DNA from: Bifidobacterium polysaccharolyticum
GTDB taxonomy: Bacteria > Actinomycetota > Actinomycetes > Actinomycetales > Bifidobacteriaceae
Length of the DNA stretch: 64,000 bases
Direction: 5' to 3'
NCBI RefSeq assembly: GCF_016101585.1
Contig: NZ_JACFQG010000001.1
Span: forward strand, 496,001 to 560,000
This document shows, in pieces, positions 1-11,939 of the stretch (position 1 is its first letter; the number at the start of each line of letters is the position of its first letter). The notes under the pieces are model-generated. The model saw only the letters and a program-made list of their open reading frames with translations. It was not told the DNA's origin and searched no databases. Made by a program: the position numbers and the translations under genes.

Positions 1-180
1 ACCTACACAGGGGAGCAGGGAGGAACGTGCCAGTCAAGGCTCAAACCCCACGGGTCCGATACTCCTCCCGCGCCCCACCACGTCCATCCTGCCAAGTGCT
101 GGGCAACCGCGATGACGAGAAGTGGGCATGCAACCATCCCGCCATGGCAGCCATCCTCGCCTGATTCCAGCCAGAGCAAA

Positions 181-214
181 TACCTTTTATATGGCCAAAC
201 CGGCCATGTAGAAT
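181..214 (+). promoter_or_regulatory. Candidate promoter and small inverted repeat before the Bax-inhibitor gene
   Basis: Bases 1-262 hold no convincing gene. Near their end is a 6-bp inverted repeat (ATGGCC at 191-196, GGCCAT at 202-207, loop AAACC), followed directly by TAGAAT at 209-214, which would serve as a -10 box about 48 bases before the ATG at 263. No good -35 box is visible, so the promoter call is weak. Confidence 0.3.
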
Positions 215-262
215 TGAACCAGACGATCATCCGCCACAGGCGGGAACGACAAGGAGGAGCAG

Positions 263-1066
263 ATGGCTTTCAACGGGGATTCGCGGCCGCAGGCCCCATA
301 CAGTCAGTACGCACAGCAACCGATGCCTACCACGCAGGGTGGTGAACCCTACGGCATGGGTTCGCCCATCGACACCAACGCAGCATACAGCTTTGAAAAG
401 GCGGAACGGGTCTCCATGTCCCGTGCCTATGCAGAGATGGCCATCGGCCTGCTGGTCACCGCCCTGACCGCCTACCTGACAGCCCGGACCGGTCTGCTCC
501 TGGCCTTCATGCAGGCCACGGGCACCTTGGGCTGGATCGGCATGGCCGTGGTCCAGGTGGCCTTCGCCATGGTCCTGAGCGTCCGTGTTATGCGCATGCG
601 CACCTCCACCGCCCGGGTCATGTTCTACATCTATGCAGCCCTGATGGGCTTCACCCTGAGCACCATCTTCATGACATACTCCCTGCCGTCAATCATGCTG
701 ACCCTGGTGATCAGCGCAGGCTTCTTCTTCGTCCTCAGCATGCTGGGGCTGACCACGCGGCGCAACATGCTGGGCATGGGGTCCATCTTCATGGCCGGCC
801 TGCTCATGCTGATCCTGGTCCAGGTGGTCATGCTTTTCGTGGCCCCCTCCAACACGGCCCTGCGCGTGGTCTCGGCCATCGGCATCATCCTCTTCGCCGG
901 GCTGACCATGTATGACGCCCAGCAGACCAGGGTCATCTTCGCCACCTACCGCAGCCAGGGGCCGGAGGCCATTAAGCGGGTCTCCATCCTCTGCGCCCTC
1001 AACCTCTACCTGGACTTCGTCAACCTCTTCCTCTACATCCTGGACCTGGTCGGCGATCGCAACTGA
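263..1066 (+). CDS. Bax inhibitor-1 / YccA family membrane protein
   Basis: A 267-residue protein with a hydrophilic, Q/P-rich N-terminus (about 55 residues) followed by roughly seven hydrophobic segments, the usual layout of the Bax-inhibitor-1 (UPF0005) family. Toward the C-terminus it has the family-typical stretch GLTMYDAQQTR and then ALNLYLDFVNLFLYIL. Bacterial members are integral membrane proteins, some of which conduct protons or calcium; the substrate here cannot be read from sequence. The ATG at 263 follows AAGGAGG with good spacing. The gene stands alone, convergent with aconitase, and the two share a terminator. Several overlapping antisense frames are codon-bias shadows. Confidence 0.9.
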   Translation: MAFNGDSRPQAPYSQYAQQPMPTTQGGEPYGMGSPIDTNAAYSFEKAERVSMSRAYAEMAIGLLVTALTAYLTARTGLLLAFMQATGTLGWIGMAVVQVAFAMVLSVRVMRMRTSTARVMFYIYAALMGFTLSTIFMTYSLPSIMLTLVISAGFFFVLSMLGLTTRRNMLGMGSIFMAGLLMLILVQVVMLFVAPSNTALRVVSAIGIILFAGLTMYDAQQTRVIFATYRSQGPEAIKRVSILCALNLYLDFVNLFLYILDLVGDRN

Positions 1067-1072
1067 CAAGGA

Positions 1073-1108
1073 AATCCCCGCCCCTGGCATTGGTGGCGGG
1101 GATTTTTT
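1073..1108. terminator. Bidirectional rho-independent terminator
   Basis: A perfect 10-bp stem (AATCCCCGCC at 1073-1082, GGCGGGGATT at 1095-1104) is followed by a T run on the plus strand and preceded by GGAAA on the other side. It lies between the convergent Bax-inhibitor gene (stop 1066) and aconitase (stop 1118) and probably ends both transcripts. Confidence 0.85.
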
Positions 1109-1117
1109 ATATCTTCT

Positions 1118-3847
<2,730 letters not shown>

Positions 3848-3958
3848 GCACCACCCCTTCCTTGGACGCTCAGGCATTAGTCCTTGCGCCCATGTGGACC
3901 GGCGGCGGGAGAGCCCCAAACCGTCAGCGACGCTTATCTGTGCTTTTGAGGTTCATTC

Positions 3959-6445
3959 TTAGCGCCCATGTGTTACCTGCCGGATGTAACGTGCGCATGC
4001 TGGATAGCCCAGGACGGCCAGGACCATGAGCAGAGCACCAACTAGGGCGAAGGCCACGGTGGCGGCCAGGGCAGGACCGGTGGGCAGACTGATGGCGAAG
4101 AACTGCGCCACTATGGGAATCAGGGCTCCGATCACTCCGGCTGTGGCGAAGAAGAGGACCAGTAGGCCCCTCCAGGAGCGCAGAGGTCGGGCCACCTGGG
4201 TCAGGACTAGCACGCCCATGCAGAAGAGAATGATGGCGCAGACGGACCGCCAGCGTCCCAGATCCCCGGGCCGAGCCAGGTTCAGGTCCAACAGACCGGG
4301 CAGGCTCCAGGCCGCCGCCAGCACAATGAAAGCCGTGGCGATGCCCGAGGGCAGGGCGAAGGTAACCACCCGCTTGAGGAAGCCGGGCCGGTAGCGCCTG
4401 GTGTTGTGGGCCAGCGCCAGGAAGAAGGCCGGTGTGCCGATGGTCAGGGCGCCGATGTAGGTGATGTGCCGTGGCAGGTAGGGGAAGGGGATGCCGGTCA
4501 GGACCACGCCCAGGGAGATCAGGGCCGAGTAGACGGTCTTGACCAGGAAGAGGCCGGCCACACGCTCCATGTTGGCCATGACTTGCCTACCCCGGGCCAC
4601 CACGTCAGGCAGATGGGAGAAGCGCGAATCCACCAGGACCAGCTGGGCCACGGCCTTAGTGGCGGCCGCAGCATTGCCCATGGCGATGCCCAGATCCGCC
4701 TCCTTCAAGGCCAGGGAGTCGTTGACCCCGTCGCCGGTCATAGCCACTGTGTGACCCTTCAGGTGCAGGGCCTGGACGATGGCCTTCTTCTGGTCGGGCA
4801 GAACCCGGCCCAGCACGTCCACGTCCTCCAGGACCTCGGCCAGAGCTGCCGTGTCTTCGGGCAGCTGACGGGCATCCATGGCCCGGGGTGCCCGGTCGCC
4901 GGTCAGACCCACCTTGCTGGCGATGGCCGCCACCGTGGCCGGGTTGTCGCCCGAAATGACCCGGCAGCGCACGCCCTGTTGACGGAACCATGCCAGAGTC
5001 TCGGCAGCGTCGTCGCGGATGTGCTCAGAGCAGGTGATCAGGGCCAGGGGCTTCAGGTTCCCGGGCAGATCGGGACTGCTGGTGAAGTAGTCAGACTGGT
5101 CGGTGCTCGGATACCCATCGGGGGCGGCCAGCATCAGCACCCGGTAGCCGCGGTCGGCTAGGTCGGCCACTTGCTGATCCACCTGGGGCCATCTGCCCGC
5201 CTGGGATGCCAGGAGCACCTCCGGGGCGCCGAAGTACCAGATCCGCCCGGACTGGTCGGCCACGGCGCTCCACTTGCGGGCCGAGGAAAAGGGCAGGCGG
5301 CTGACGGCTCTGCCAGGATGCAGGTCGTCTATCCCCTTGAGAATGGCCCGGCCGGTGGCGTTGGGGCTCTCCTCTGCGCAGACGTCCACCAGGGCCTGCC
5401 GGAGCTGCTGTGCCGGCAGATCCTCGGCCAGCTGGTGCAGGTCGTCATAGACGATGCCCCCGTCGGTGATGGTGCCGGTCTTGTCCAGATTCAGGGCATC
5501 CACCCTGGCCAGGGTCTCCACGGACTCCATCTGCTGGACCAGGGTCTGATGCCGGGCCAGGCGGATGGCGGCTAGGGCGAAGTTCAGGGAGGTCAAGAGG
5601 ACCAAACCCTCGGGGATCATGCCCACAACACCGGCCACGGCAGACACCACAGCCTGCCGCCAGGCTCCCGTGGCCAGCGCCGTCTGGAAGCCGCCCACGG
5701 TCCGCATCTGGGTGAAGATGAGCAGCAGACAGAGGGGAATGACCACTACCGTCATGACCTTGAGGATGGTGTTGATGCCCTCGTTCAGGTCAGAGCGAAC
5801 CTTCTTGTAGACCTTGGCCTTGGCCGTCAGCGTGGCGGCGTAGGAGTCGGCGCCCACGGCGGTCACCTGGGCCAGAGCCATGCCCGAGACGGCTGTGGAA
5901 CCCGAGTAGACCTGGTCGCCCGGCTTGTGCTTGACTGTGCGCGACTCACCGGTCAGCATGGACTCGTCCAGCTCCAGACCGTAGGTGTCGATGATCTGCG
6001 CGTCTGCGGGCACCTGGTCCCCGGAGCGGATCCAGAGCAGGTCCCCCTTGACGATGGCATCGTGGGGCACGGTCAGGTTGCGCCCATCCCTGCGCACCGT
6101 GTAATCGGAGGCCACCAGGATGGACAGCCCGTCCAGGGTGTGCTTGGCCTTGAGCTCAGTGGCCACGCCAATGCCGGTGTTGATGATGATGATCAGGCCA
6201 AAGACCGCGTCATTCCACTGCCCGGTCAGCAGGACCACCACCATGGCGGTCAGGATGATCCCATTGAAGAGGGTGAAGACGTTGTCACGGATAATCTGGC
6301 CCAGGCTGCGCGAGGTTTGGTCCTGGGAGACGTTAACCAGACCCTGGGCCTTCAGCTGCTCCACCTCCTGCGAGCTCAGCCCCGGCCGGTCAGTGTCAGG
6401 AAAGCCTGTGCCCACTGTCGGCTCTTGCTCACTGCCTGTGCTCAT
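3959..6445 (-). CDS. P-type cation-transporting ATPase, CtpE-like
   Basis: An 828-residue membrane ATPase. It has the actuator loop with LTGES, the phosphorylation motif DKTGT with Asp321, the hinge MTGDGVNDSLALKEADLGIA, and about ten hydrophobic segments. The membrane motif VVGMIPEGLVLLTSLNFALA before the phosphorylation site is characteristic of the mycobacterial CtpE-like group, whose studied member imports calcium; calcium is therefore an inference here. There is no heavy-metal N-terminal domain. ATG 6445 follows GAGAGGGGGCCGAGG. The start overlaps the end of the upstream lipoprotein gene by 17 bases, which suggests translational coupling. Confidence 0.88.
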   Translation of the reverse strand: MSTGSEQEPTVGTGFPDTDRPGLSSQEVEQLKAQGLVNVSQDQTSRSLGQIIRDNVFTLFNGIILTAMVVVLLTGQWNDAVFGLIIIINTGIGVATELKAKHTLDGLSILVASDYTVRRDGRNLTVPHDAIVKGDLLWIRSGDQVPADAQIIDTYGLELDESMLTGESRTVKHKPGDQVYSGSTAVSGMALAQVTAVGADSYAATLTAKAKVYKKVRSDLNEGINTILKVMTVVVIPLCLLLIFTQMRTVGGFQTALATGAWRQAVVSAVAGVVGMIPEGLVLLTSLNFALAAIRLARHQTLVQQMESVETLARVDALNLDKTGTITDGGIVYDDLHQLAEDLPAQQLRQALVDVCAEESPNATGRAILKGIDDLHPGRAVSRLPFSSARKWSAVADQSGRIWYFGAPEVLLASQAGRWPQVDQQVADLADRGYRVLMLAAPDGYPSTDQSDYFTSSPDLPGNLKPLALITCSEHIRDDAAETLAWFRQQGVRCRVISGDNPATVAAIASKVGLTGDRAPRAMDARQLPEDTAALAEVLEDVDVLGRVLPDQKKAIVQALHLKGHTVAMTGDGVNDSLALKEADLGIAMGNAAAATKAVAQLVLVDSRFSHLPDVVARGRQVMANMERVAGLFLVKTVYSALISLGVVLTGIPFPYLPRHITYIGALTIGTPAFFLALAHNTRRYRPGFLKRVVTFALPSGIATAFIVLAAAWSLPGLLDLNLARPGDLGRWRSVCAIILFCMGVLVLTQVARPLRSWRGLLVLFFATAGVIGALIPIVAQFFAISLPTGPALAATVAFALVGALLMVLAVLGYPACARYIRQVTHGR

Positions 6446-7073
6446 CCTCGGCCCCCTCTCGGTCGGCGCTCAGGCGCACGGCCATGATCCTGGCATGCGG
6501 CCCGTCGTCCACTATGGTCTGCAGAGCGTCAGCCAACATAGGCGAGTGCGGATGCCCAGCAGGATCCACCGGGTGGACCGTAGCCGCATAGTAGAGCCTA
6601 CCTGGGTCAGGGGTCCAAGCCTTGGCGCTTTGAGCGAACTCTACCACAGGGATGCCCGCCTTCCGGGCCGTCTTCAGGACGGGAGTCCAGTTCCCGGCCC
6701 CGGGCCGACGGATCAGAATCAGACTGACACCCCGGTTGACGGCATCCTGCACCCCATCCTGCTGATCGCTAGTGGACTGCGCTGAGGAGAAATAGCCCTT
6801 TATACGCTCCGCCTTCAGCGATGCCAGGATGCGGCTGTCAAGACCGGCATCTGGGTCCTTGTCACCTGTCTGCGGGCAGCCAATCAAAGCCACTAGTATG
6901 TCGGAGCGATCGACACCGTCATGGGGCACGGTGCCATCATTCCAGGAGTCGCCCACTGCCCTGCCCTTTGGGGCACAGCCGGTCAGCATGGGCAAGCCTG
7001 CCAACAGGGCGACCGCCATCAACAGACCGCAGAGCCGCCTGACCACTGCCAAGACCCGCCCGGCGCGGTTCAA
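6429..7073 (-). CDS. Lipoprotein resembling one lobe of a periplasmic sugar-binding protein
   Basis: A 214-residue predicted lipoprotein: basic N-terminus, hydrophobic stretch, and lipobox LTGC with Cys33. The mature part (VALIGCPQ, a helix, AQSTSDQQDGVQDAVNRGVSLILI, then GIPVVEF) reads like the first Rossmann lobe of type 1 periplasmic binding proteins, but the protein stops at about two thirds of the usual 320-350 residues, so a complete second lobe is missing. Start is TTG at 7073, one base after the stop of the methyltransferase gene, with GGAAGG about 10 bases upstream. It overlaps the P-type ATPase gene by 17 bases. Its function is unknown; a degenerate or repurposed binding protein is possible. 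Confidence 0.7.
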   Translation of the reverse strand: MNRAGRVLAVVRRLCGLLMAVALLAGLPMLTGCAPKGRAVGDSWNDGTVPHDGVDRSDILVALIGCPQTGDKDPDAGLDSRILASLKAERIKGYFSSAQSTSDQQDGVQDAVNRGVSLILIRRPGAGNWTPVLKTARKAGIPVVEFAQSAKAWTPDPGRLYYAATVHPVDPAGHPHSPMLADALQTIVDDGPHARIMAVRLSADREGAEDEHRQ

Positions 7074-7074
7074 G

Positions 7075-8370
7075 TCAGCGCCGCCTTCCCGCCGTGCGGG
7101 TGAAGACCGCCACCGTCTCCACGTGGTGGGTCATCGGGTAGATGTCAAAGGCCTCAAGATGCTTGGGACTATAGCCTAGGGAAATCAGGGTGGACGTATC
7201 CCTAGCTAGGCTGGTCGGATCGCAGGCCACATAGATGATGGTCCCAGCCCCGCTGGCGGCCAGCAGTCGACAGACCGCAGCCTTGGCGCCGGCTCTAGGA
7301 GGATCAAGTAGGATCAGGTCGGGATGGCCCAGTCCCTTGGGCGGACCTCCAGTCAAAACCTTGGCCACATCACCTCGACGCAGGACCACTCGGTCCAGTC
7401 CAGCCCGTTTCACATTGTTTTTCGCACTGGCAATGGCTCCGGCGGAACCCTCCACAGCCAGGAGCCGGGCTCGTCCGTCCGCCAGGGCAGCCAGGGGCAG
7501 GGTGAAGAGACCTGATCCGCAGTAAAGATCCCAGATGACCGGCTCAGCGACCCCAGCCAGGGCCCTCTTAGCCTGGTCCAATACCGCCCTGGCCAGCACG
7601 ACTGGAGCCTGACGGTGAACCTGCCAGAATCCGTCAGCCTGGACCCGGTACTCAGGTCCCGTCCCTGCCTCCAACCGCTCTGTTAGCAGGCGGCTCCCCT
7701 GGCGCAGACGGCCATTGACCAGTAGGGCGTAGTTGTCGCCAATCGGTCCCCCGTCGCGCGGCTGGGGCGCAGCCAGACGTATACGGGCTCCTGCGGGCAG
7801 GCCGCCTTCCCAGATACCCAGGTCCTCGGCCAGCTTCAGCAACTCCTGCGTAGCAAGGGGCATGGTCTGAATCGGTAGACGGTCATGCGAACCCCGCCGA
7901 CGCATGGAGGGACGGCCCTGTTCGTCGGCCACCAGCTCGATTCGGGTCCTCCAGTGTAGACCGCCCAACTCTTCATCGCCTGGAACCCGAGCCACAGGCA
8001 CCTGGACATCCACCCCACCCAGCCGGGCCATCTGCTGGCCGATCAGATCGGCCTTCCAAGCCAGCTGACCGGGAAGGCTCACGTGAATCAAATCGGCGCC
8101 ACCCAGGCCTCCTCCCCAGGCCAGCGGTCCAGCCAGGGGCCAGACTGGCTCACGGCGGTCAGGACTGGCCTCCAGCACTTGAGTGATCTCGCCTGTGGCG
8201 AATCTACCGGCTCGGCCGTGAGGCTCGTCCAAAAGAACCTCCACCAGCTCCCCAGGCAGGGCAAAGCGGACGAAGACCACCCGGCCGTCCTCCAAGTGGC
8301 TCACGCAACGGCCCTGGTCGGCATAGCGTTCGATGCGCAGACGAACCCTGGTTTCAGTCATGATCGGCAT
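7075..8370 (-). CDS. TrmA/RumA-family RNA (uracil-5-)-methyltransferase
   Basis: A 431-residue S-adenosylmethionine-dependent RNA m5U methyltransferase. It starts with a TRAM RNA-binding domain (about residues 5-60) and ends with the methyltransferase fold: SAM-binding DLYCGSGLFTLPLA, motif LDPPRAG, and the catalytic cysteine in YVACDPTSLARD. The N-terminal iron-sulfur cysteine cluster of E. coli RlmD is absent. Whether it modifies 23S rRNA or tRNA cannot be decided. ATG 8370 follows AGGAGG closely; a second ATG at 8361 is also possible. The gene overlaps the DUF3159 gene upstream and nearly abuts the lipoprotein gene downstream, so it belongs to the DUF3710-DUF3159 operon. Confidence 0.9.
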   Translation of the reverse strand: MPIMTETRVRLRIERYADQGRCVSHLEDGRVVFVRFALPGELVEVLLDEPHGRAGRFATGEITQVLEASPDRREPVWPLAGPLAWGGGLGGADLIHVSLPGQLAWKADLIGQQMARLGGVDVQVPVARVPGDEELGGLHWRTRIELVADEQGRPSMRRRGSHDRLPIQTMPLATQELLKLAEDLGIWEGGLPAGARIRLAAPQPRDGGPIGDNYALLVNGRLRQGSRLLTERLEAGTGPEYRVQADGFWQVHRQAPVVLARAVLDQAKRALAGVAEPVIWDLYCGSGLFTLPLAALADGRARLLAVEGSAGAIASAKNNVKRAGLDRVVLRRGDVAKVLTGGPPKGLGHPDLILLDPPRAGAKAAVCRLLAASGAGTIIYVACDPTSLARDTSTLISLGYSPKHLEAFDIYPMTHHVETVAVFTRTAGRRR

Positions 8371-9040
8371 GGACCTCCTGGTCGACCTGGCGACGATGAT
8401 AAGGGCCTCCGATCAGCAGCCAGCTGATCCAGATGCCCAGAGCAAACAGGGGCAGGCCCAGGATCAAACGCGCTGCGCCGAGGAACCCGACGGAGCCGGC
8501 CATGTAGAGCGGCAGCTGAACCAGCAGACGAAGCGCAAAGACGGCGATCCAGACCAAGGTGGCCTGGGTATAGGCCCGAATCAGATCAGGTTCGCCCCGC
8601 CAGGAGACCAGCCATTGCTTCCAGCCTGAGACGACGGGTCGGCGCAAATACTCCACCAGCAGGCCTATGCCGGGCATCCGTGCCAGCAGTGAGGCGGCCA
8701 AAACGATAATCCAGAATCCGTTGGTCAGGAATCCTGGCAGGTAATAGTTGCGGGCATCCCGGGTCAACCATGCAGCCACCAAGCAGATGCCCACCGAGAG
8801 CAAACCGGTCAGAGCTCCCAGAAAAGACTGCCGCTGGACCAGACGAATCAAGAGTTGCAACAGGGCCATGGCTGCTGAAACCGCAACGGTCAGACCCAGA
8901 CGGCCGGTCACCAGGAAGAAAAGCAGAAATACCAGTCCTGGCAGCAAGGACTCGACGATCCCCCGCCATCCGCCGATGGCCTCCATGACGGAGAAATCGT
9001 CGTCGGCCAGCGCTGCCAGCCCGGAATGCTTCTGCTTCAC
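8354..9040 (-). CDS. DUF3159 family membrane protein
   Basis: A 228-residue protein with six or so hydrophobic segments, matching the actinobacterial DUF3159 family in its opening (DDFSVMEAIGGWRGIVESLLPGL) and its later YTQATLVWIAVFALRLLVQ. The role of this family is unknown. Start is GTG at 9040, four bases after the DUF3710 stop; its end overlaps the methyltransferase start. The DUF3710-DUF3159 pair is a conserved actinobacterial gene order, which supports both calls. Confidence 0.85.
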   Translation of the reverse strand: MKQKHSGLAALADDDFSVMEAIGGWRGIVESLLPGLVFLLFFLVTGRLGLTVAVSAAMALLQLLIRLVQRQSFLGALTGLLSVGICLVAAWLTRDARNYYLPGFLTNGFWIIVLAASLLARMPGIGLLVEYLRRPVVSGWKQWLVSWRGEPDLIRAYTQATLVWIAVFALRLLVQLPLYMAGSVGFLGAARLILGLPLFALGIWISWLLIGGPYHRRQVDQEVHADHD

Positions 9041-9044
9041 AGCC

Positions 9045-9893
9045 TTAGCGAACCTCCGAGAACATGGGTCCGCGAGACAGTGTGGTCTTCACCTCGGTCT
9101 GCTGGTCCGAGTCGAAGGGCCCCTCCGGCTTGCCAGGGATCTGCGCACTCTCATCGTCCTTGGACTCCGAGTCTTCAGCTTCCCCGCGGCGCTGATTGGG
9201 GGTGATGGGCGCATGCATGGGAACCAGGTCACGAGGGGCCAGAGGCTCATCGCCACGGACCACCACCAGGTCGGCCAGGTAACCGTCAAGAACATCCTTC
9301 TCCTTGCCGCCCTTGGCTGCCGGGCCGGAGAAGATGCCACGCAGCATCCAACGGGGTCCGTCGATGCCCACCACCCGAGTCAGCAGGTTCTTGCCCTTGA
9401 CCTTGACAGGCAGGGTCAGCTCCTTGCCAAAGACGCCGTCCACCTCCTTGCAGGAGGGGTTGGCCTTTAGCAGGTCGGCCCGAACCTCGTCCCACAGGCC
9501 TAGAGACTTGGGGGCAGCGAAGGGCTCCAACTCCAGACTGGAAGACTTATAGGTGATGGTGGCTCCCAGCACGTCGCCGGTCTGCGAGTTGGCCTTGAGC
9601 CTCAGCTCGCTGCCCTGCAGGAAGGGAAGCATCAGGGCGCCGATGTCCAGATACTCATCGGTATCGGGGGCCTCGGGATCCATGCTGTCCCAAGGGCCTT
9701 GGCCGCTCTGCTCGGCTTCGTCCTGCTCCGCAGCCGTCTCGTCACGATCCGTCTCTGACGTCAGATCAGATTGCTCAGTGGATTCCTCAGCGTCCTTGGA
9801 CTTGTCGAGCCCCTTGGACTTGTCCTCCTGATCCTTGATGTCCTCCTCGGCCTGCCTCTTGGCGCGTTTCCTGCCGAAACCGAACAATCCCAT
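9045..9893 (-). CDS. DUF3710 family protein
   Basis: A 282-residue soluble protein. The first 85 residues are charged, beginning MGLFGFGRKRAKRQ and then very rich in Asp, Glu, Lys and Ser, so probably disordered. Residues about 85-240 form the DUF3710 core with GPRWMLRGIFSGPA. The C-terminal 40 residues are again acidic and polar. The biochemical role is unknown. ATG 9893 is preceded by AAGGAAATGAGG. It is the first gene of the operon running to the P-type ATPase, 37 bases after the OppDF stop, with no obvious terminator between them. Confidence 0.85.
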   Translation of the reverse strand: MGLFGFGRKRAKRQAEEDIKDQEDKSKGLDKSKDAEESTEQSDLTSETDRDETAAEQDEAEQSGQGPWDSMDPEAPDTDEYLDIGALMLPFLQGSELRLKANSQTGDVLGATITYKSSSLELEPFAAPKSLGLWDEVRADLLKANPSCKEVDGVFGKELTLPVKVKGKNLLTRVVGIDGPRWMLRGIFSGPAAKGGKEKDVLDGYLADLVVVRGDEPLAPRDLVPMHAPITPNQRRGEAEDSESKDDESAQIPGKPEGPFDSDQQTEVKTTLSRGPMFSEVR

Positions 9894-9930
9894 GATGCCT
9901 CATTTCCTTGTGAGTCTGTGCAAAGGATAC

Positions 9931-11928
9931 CTAGTCGAGACCCAAGCGCAGCTTACCGCCTGGGATCGCGTCCAGCAGATCCTTGGTGTACTGGCGCTGC
10001 GGATGGTCGAAGACCTCGTCGGTGGTGGCGTGCTCCACCAGCCGGCCGTGCTGCATGACCACCACCTCGTCGGCGATCTGCCTAACCACGGCCAGATCGT
10101 GGGTGATGAACAGGTAGCTCAGACCTTGCTCGGCCTGAAGGTCGTTGAGCAGCCGCAGCACCTGGTCCTGGACCAGCACGTCCAAGGCGGAGACGGCCTC
10201 GTCGCAGATGATCACATCCGGATTCAGGGCCATGGCCCGAGCGATGGCTATGCGCTGACGCTGACCGCCGGAAAGCTCGTTGGGATAGCGCCCCATGACC
10301 GACTCGGGCATCTCCACCATGTTCAGCAGCTCCTTGACCCGCTTCTGCCTGGACTTGGCGTTGCCGATCTTGTGGATGCGCAGGGGCTCCTCAATGGAGC
10401 GGTAGATGGAGTACATGGGGTCCAGGGAGCCGTAAGGGTTCTGGAAGACCGGCTGCACGTGCCGCCGAAACTCCATGAGCTGACGGCTGCCGAAGTCGGC
10501 GATGTCCTGGCCCTCGTAGGTCACGCGGCCCGAGGTGGGCTTGAGCAGGTGCAGAACCATGTTGGCCACGGTGGACTTGCCCGAGCCGGACTCCCCCACG
10601 ATGGCCAGGGTGGTTCCCCGCTTGACCGAGAAGGAGACGTCGTCCACTGCCTTGAACATCTCCTTACGACGCGGCAGCCTGAACTCGCGGGTCAAGTGCT
10701 CCACAGTGATGACGTGCTCGCTGCGCTCCAGGGTGCTCTCGCCCTTGACATGATGCTCCAGCAGCCCCTCGGCATCCTGACCACGTTGCTTGGCGGATAT
10801 GATGCGCTGGGAGGCCAGCGAGGGCGCAGCCTGGACAAGCCGCTTGGTGTAAGGGTGCTGGGGGTGTTGCAGGACCTCCAGGCTAGGACCTGACTCCACC
10901 ACCTGACCCCGGTACATGACCACGATGTGCTGGGCGCGCTCGGCTGCCAGACCCAGGTCGTGGGTGATGAAGAGCACCGCGGTGCCCAGGGATTCGGTCA
11001 GGCTGCGCAGGTGGTCCAGAATCCTCTTCTGGACCGTCACATCCAGGGCGCTGGTGGGCTCATCCGCAATCAGCAGGTCAGGGCGGGAAGCCAGGCCGAT
11101 AGCGATCAGGGCGCGCTGGCGCATGCCGCCGGAGAACTCATGCGGATACTGCCGTGCCCTGGTTGCGGCCTCAGGCAGCCCGGCCTCCGACAGCAGACCG
11201 GCAATACGGTCATCCATATCCGATCCGGTCACATGCTCCTTGGCCAGCGTCCAGGCTTTGTCGTCATTCACACCGGCATCGATCAGGGACTTGGCCACAC
11301 CCCATCGGGTCTCGGAACCCACATCCCACTCGGCCTTCATGGCCTCCATGGTCTTGTCCACGTCGGCAACCCCGGCGTCGCTCAGGGCCTGGCGAGCGGC
11401 CTCGAGCAGACCAGGCAGGTCCTTGGAGGAGATGAAGAGCTCGTCGTCAGACTTCTTTACTTTCACCTCTTCGTCGCTAGCCAGAGCCTTGGCCAGCCGG
11501 GAGCGCTTCTCCCGGGAGACATCCATGTGGTTGGCGGTCAGCGCCTCCTTGACCTGGGAACCGATGCGCCAGACCGGGTTCAGATTGCTCATTGGGTCCT
11601 GCGGAACCAGGCCCACCTGGGAGCCACGTAGCGCCTCGTAGTCCTTGCGGCCCAAGCCCACCAGCTCACGCCCCTTGAGCCGGATGCTACCGCCGGTCAC
11701 CTTGCCGGTGCCGGGTAGAAGGCCCAGCACAGCCATGGCCGAGGTGGACTTGCCCGAGCCGGACTCCCCCACGATGGCTACCCACTGGCCGGGATAGACG
11801 TTGAAAGAGGCATTGCGAACTGCGTGGACGATGCGCCCATCGGCGGTGAAGTCCACCTGCAGGTCCCGTACATCGAGCAGGGGCTGATTCTCCTGATTGG
11901 TGGTCATGTTCTTATCTGCTTCAGTCAT
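9931..11928 (-). CDS. Fused oligopeptide ABC transporter ATPase (OppD-OppF type)
   Basis: A 665-residue protein with two ATP-binding domains in one chain. Domain 1 has Walker A GESGSGKST (54-62), Q-loop PQDPMSNLNP (Gln110), signature SGGMRQRA (266-273) and Walker B LLIADEPTSALD. Domain 2 has its own GESGSGKST, VFQNPYGSLDP, SGGQRQRIAIARAMAL and VIICDEAVSALD. Both end in peptide-transporter-type extensions (QHPQHPYTKRL, DHPQRQYTKDLL). About 100 extra residues (137-243) sit between the Q-loop and signature of domain 1, unlike ordinary OppD. It energises peptide import with the neighbouring OppB, OppC and OppA genes. ATG 11928 follows GGAGGAAGC. Confidence 0.93.
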   Translation of the reverse strand: MTEADKNMTTNQENQPLLDVRDLQVDFTADGRIVHAVRNASFNVYPGQWVAIVGESGSGKSTSAMAVLGLLPGTGKVTGGSIRLKGRELVGLGRKDYEALRGSQVGLVPQDPMSNLNPVWRIGSQVKEALTANHMDVSREKRSRLAKALASDEEVKVKKSDDELFISSKDLPGLLEAARQALSDAGVADVDKTMEAMKAEWDVGSETRWGVAKSLIDAGVNDDKAWTLAKEHVTGSDMDDRIAGLLSEAGLPEAATRARQYPHEFSGGMRQRALIAIGLASRPDLLIADEPTSALDVTVQKRILDHLRSLTESLGTAVLFITHDLGLAAERAQHIVVMYRGQVVESGPSLEVLQHPQHPYTKRLVQAAPSLASQRIISAKQRGQDAEGLLEHHVKGESTLERSEHVITVEHLTREFRLPRRKEMFKAVDDVSFSVKRGTTLAIVGESGSGKSTVANMVLHLLKPTSGRVTYEGQDIADFGSRQLMEFRRHVQPVFQNPYGSLDPMYSIYRSIEEPLRIHKIGNAKSRQKRVKELLNMVEMPESVMGRYPNELSGGQRQRIAIARAMALNPDVIICDEAVSALDVLVQDQVLRLLNDLQAEQGLSYLFITHDLAVVRQIADEVVVMQHGRLVEHATTDEVFDHPQRQYTKDLLDAIPGGKLRLGLD

Positions 11929-11939
11929 GCTTCCTCCAC

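Noticed and set aside
30-60. Sequence resembling a tRNA T-arm (GGTTTGAGCC on the minus strand)
   Set aside because: No matching acceptor stem or anticodon arm could be found.
3-230. Minus-strand 75-residue frame in the first 230 bases
   Set aside because: No ribosome site and Trp/Gly-rich nonsense composition; treated as intergenic.
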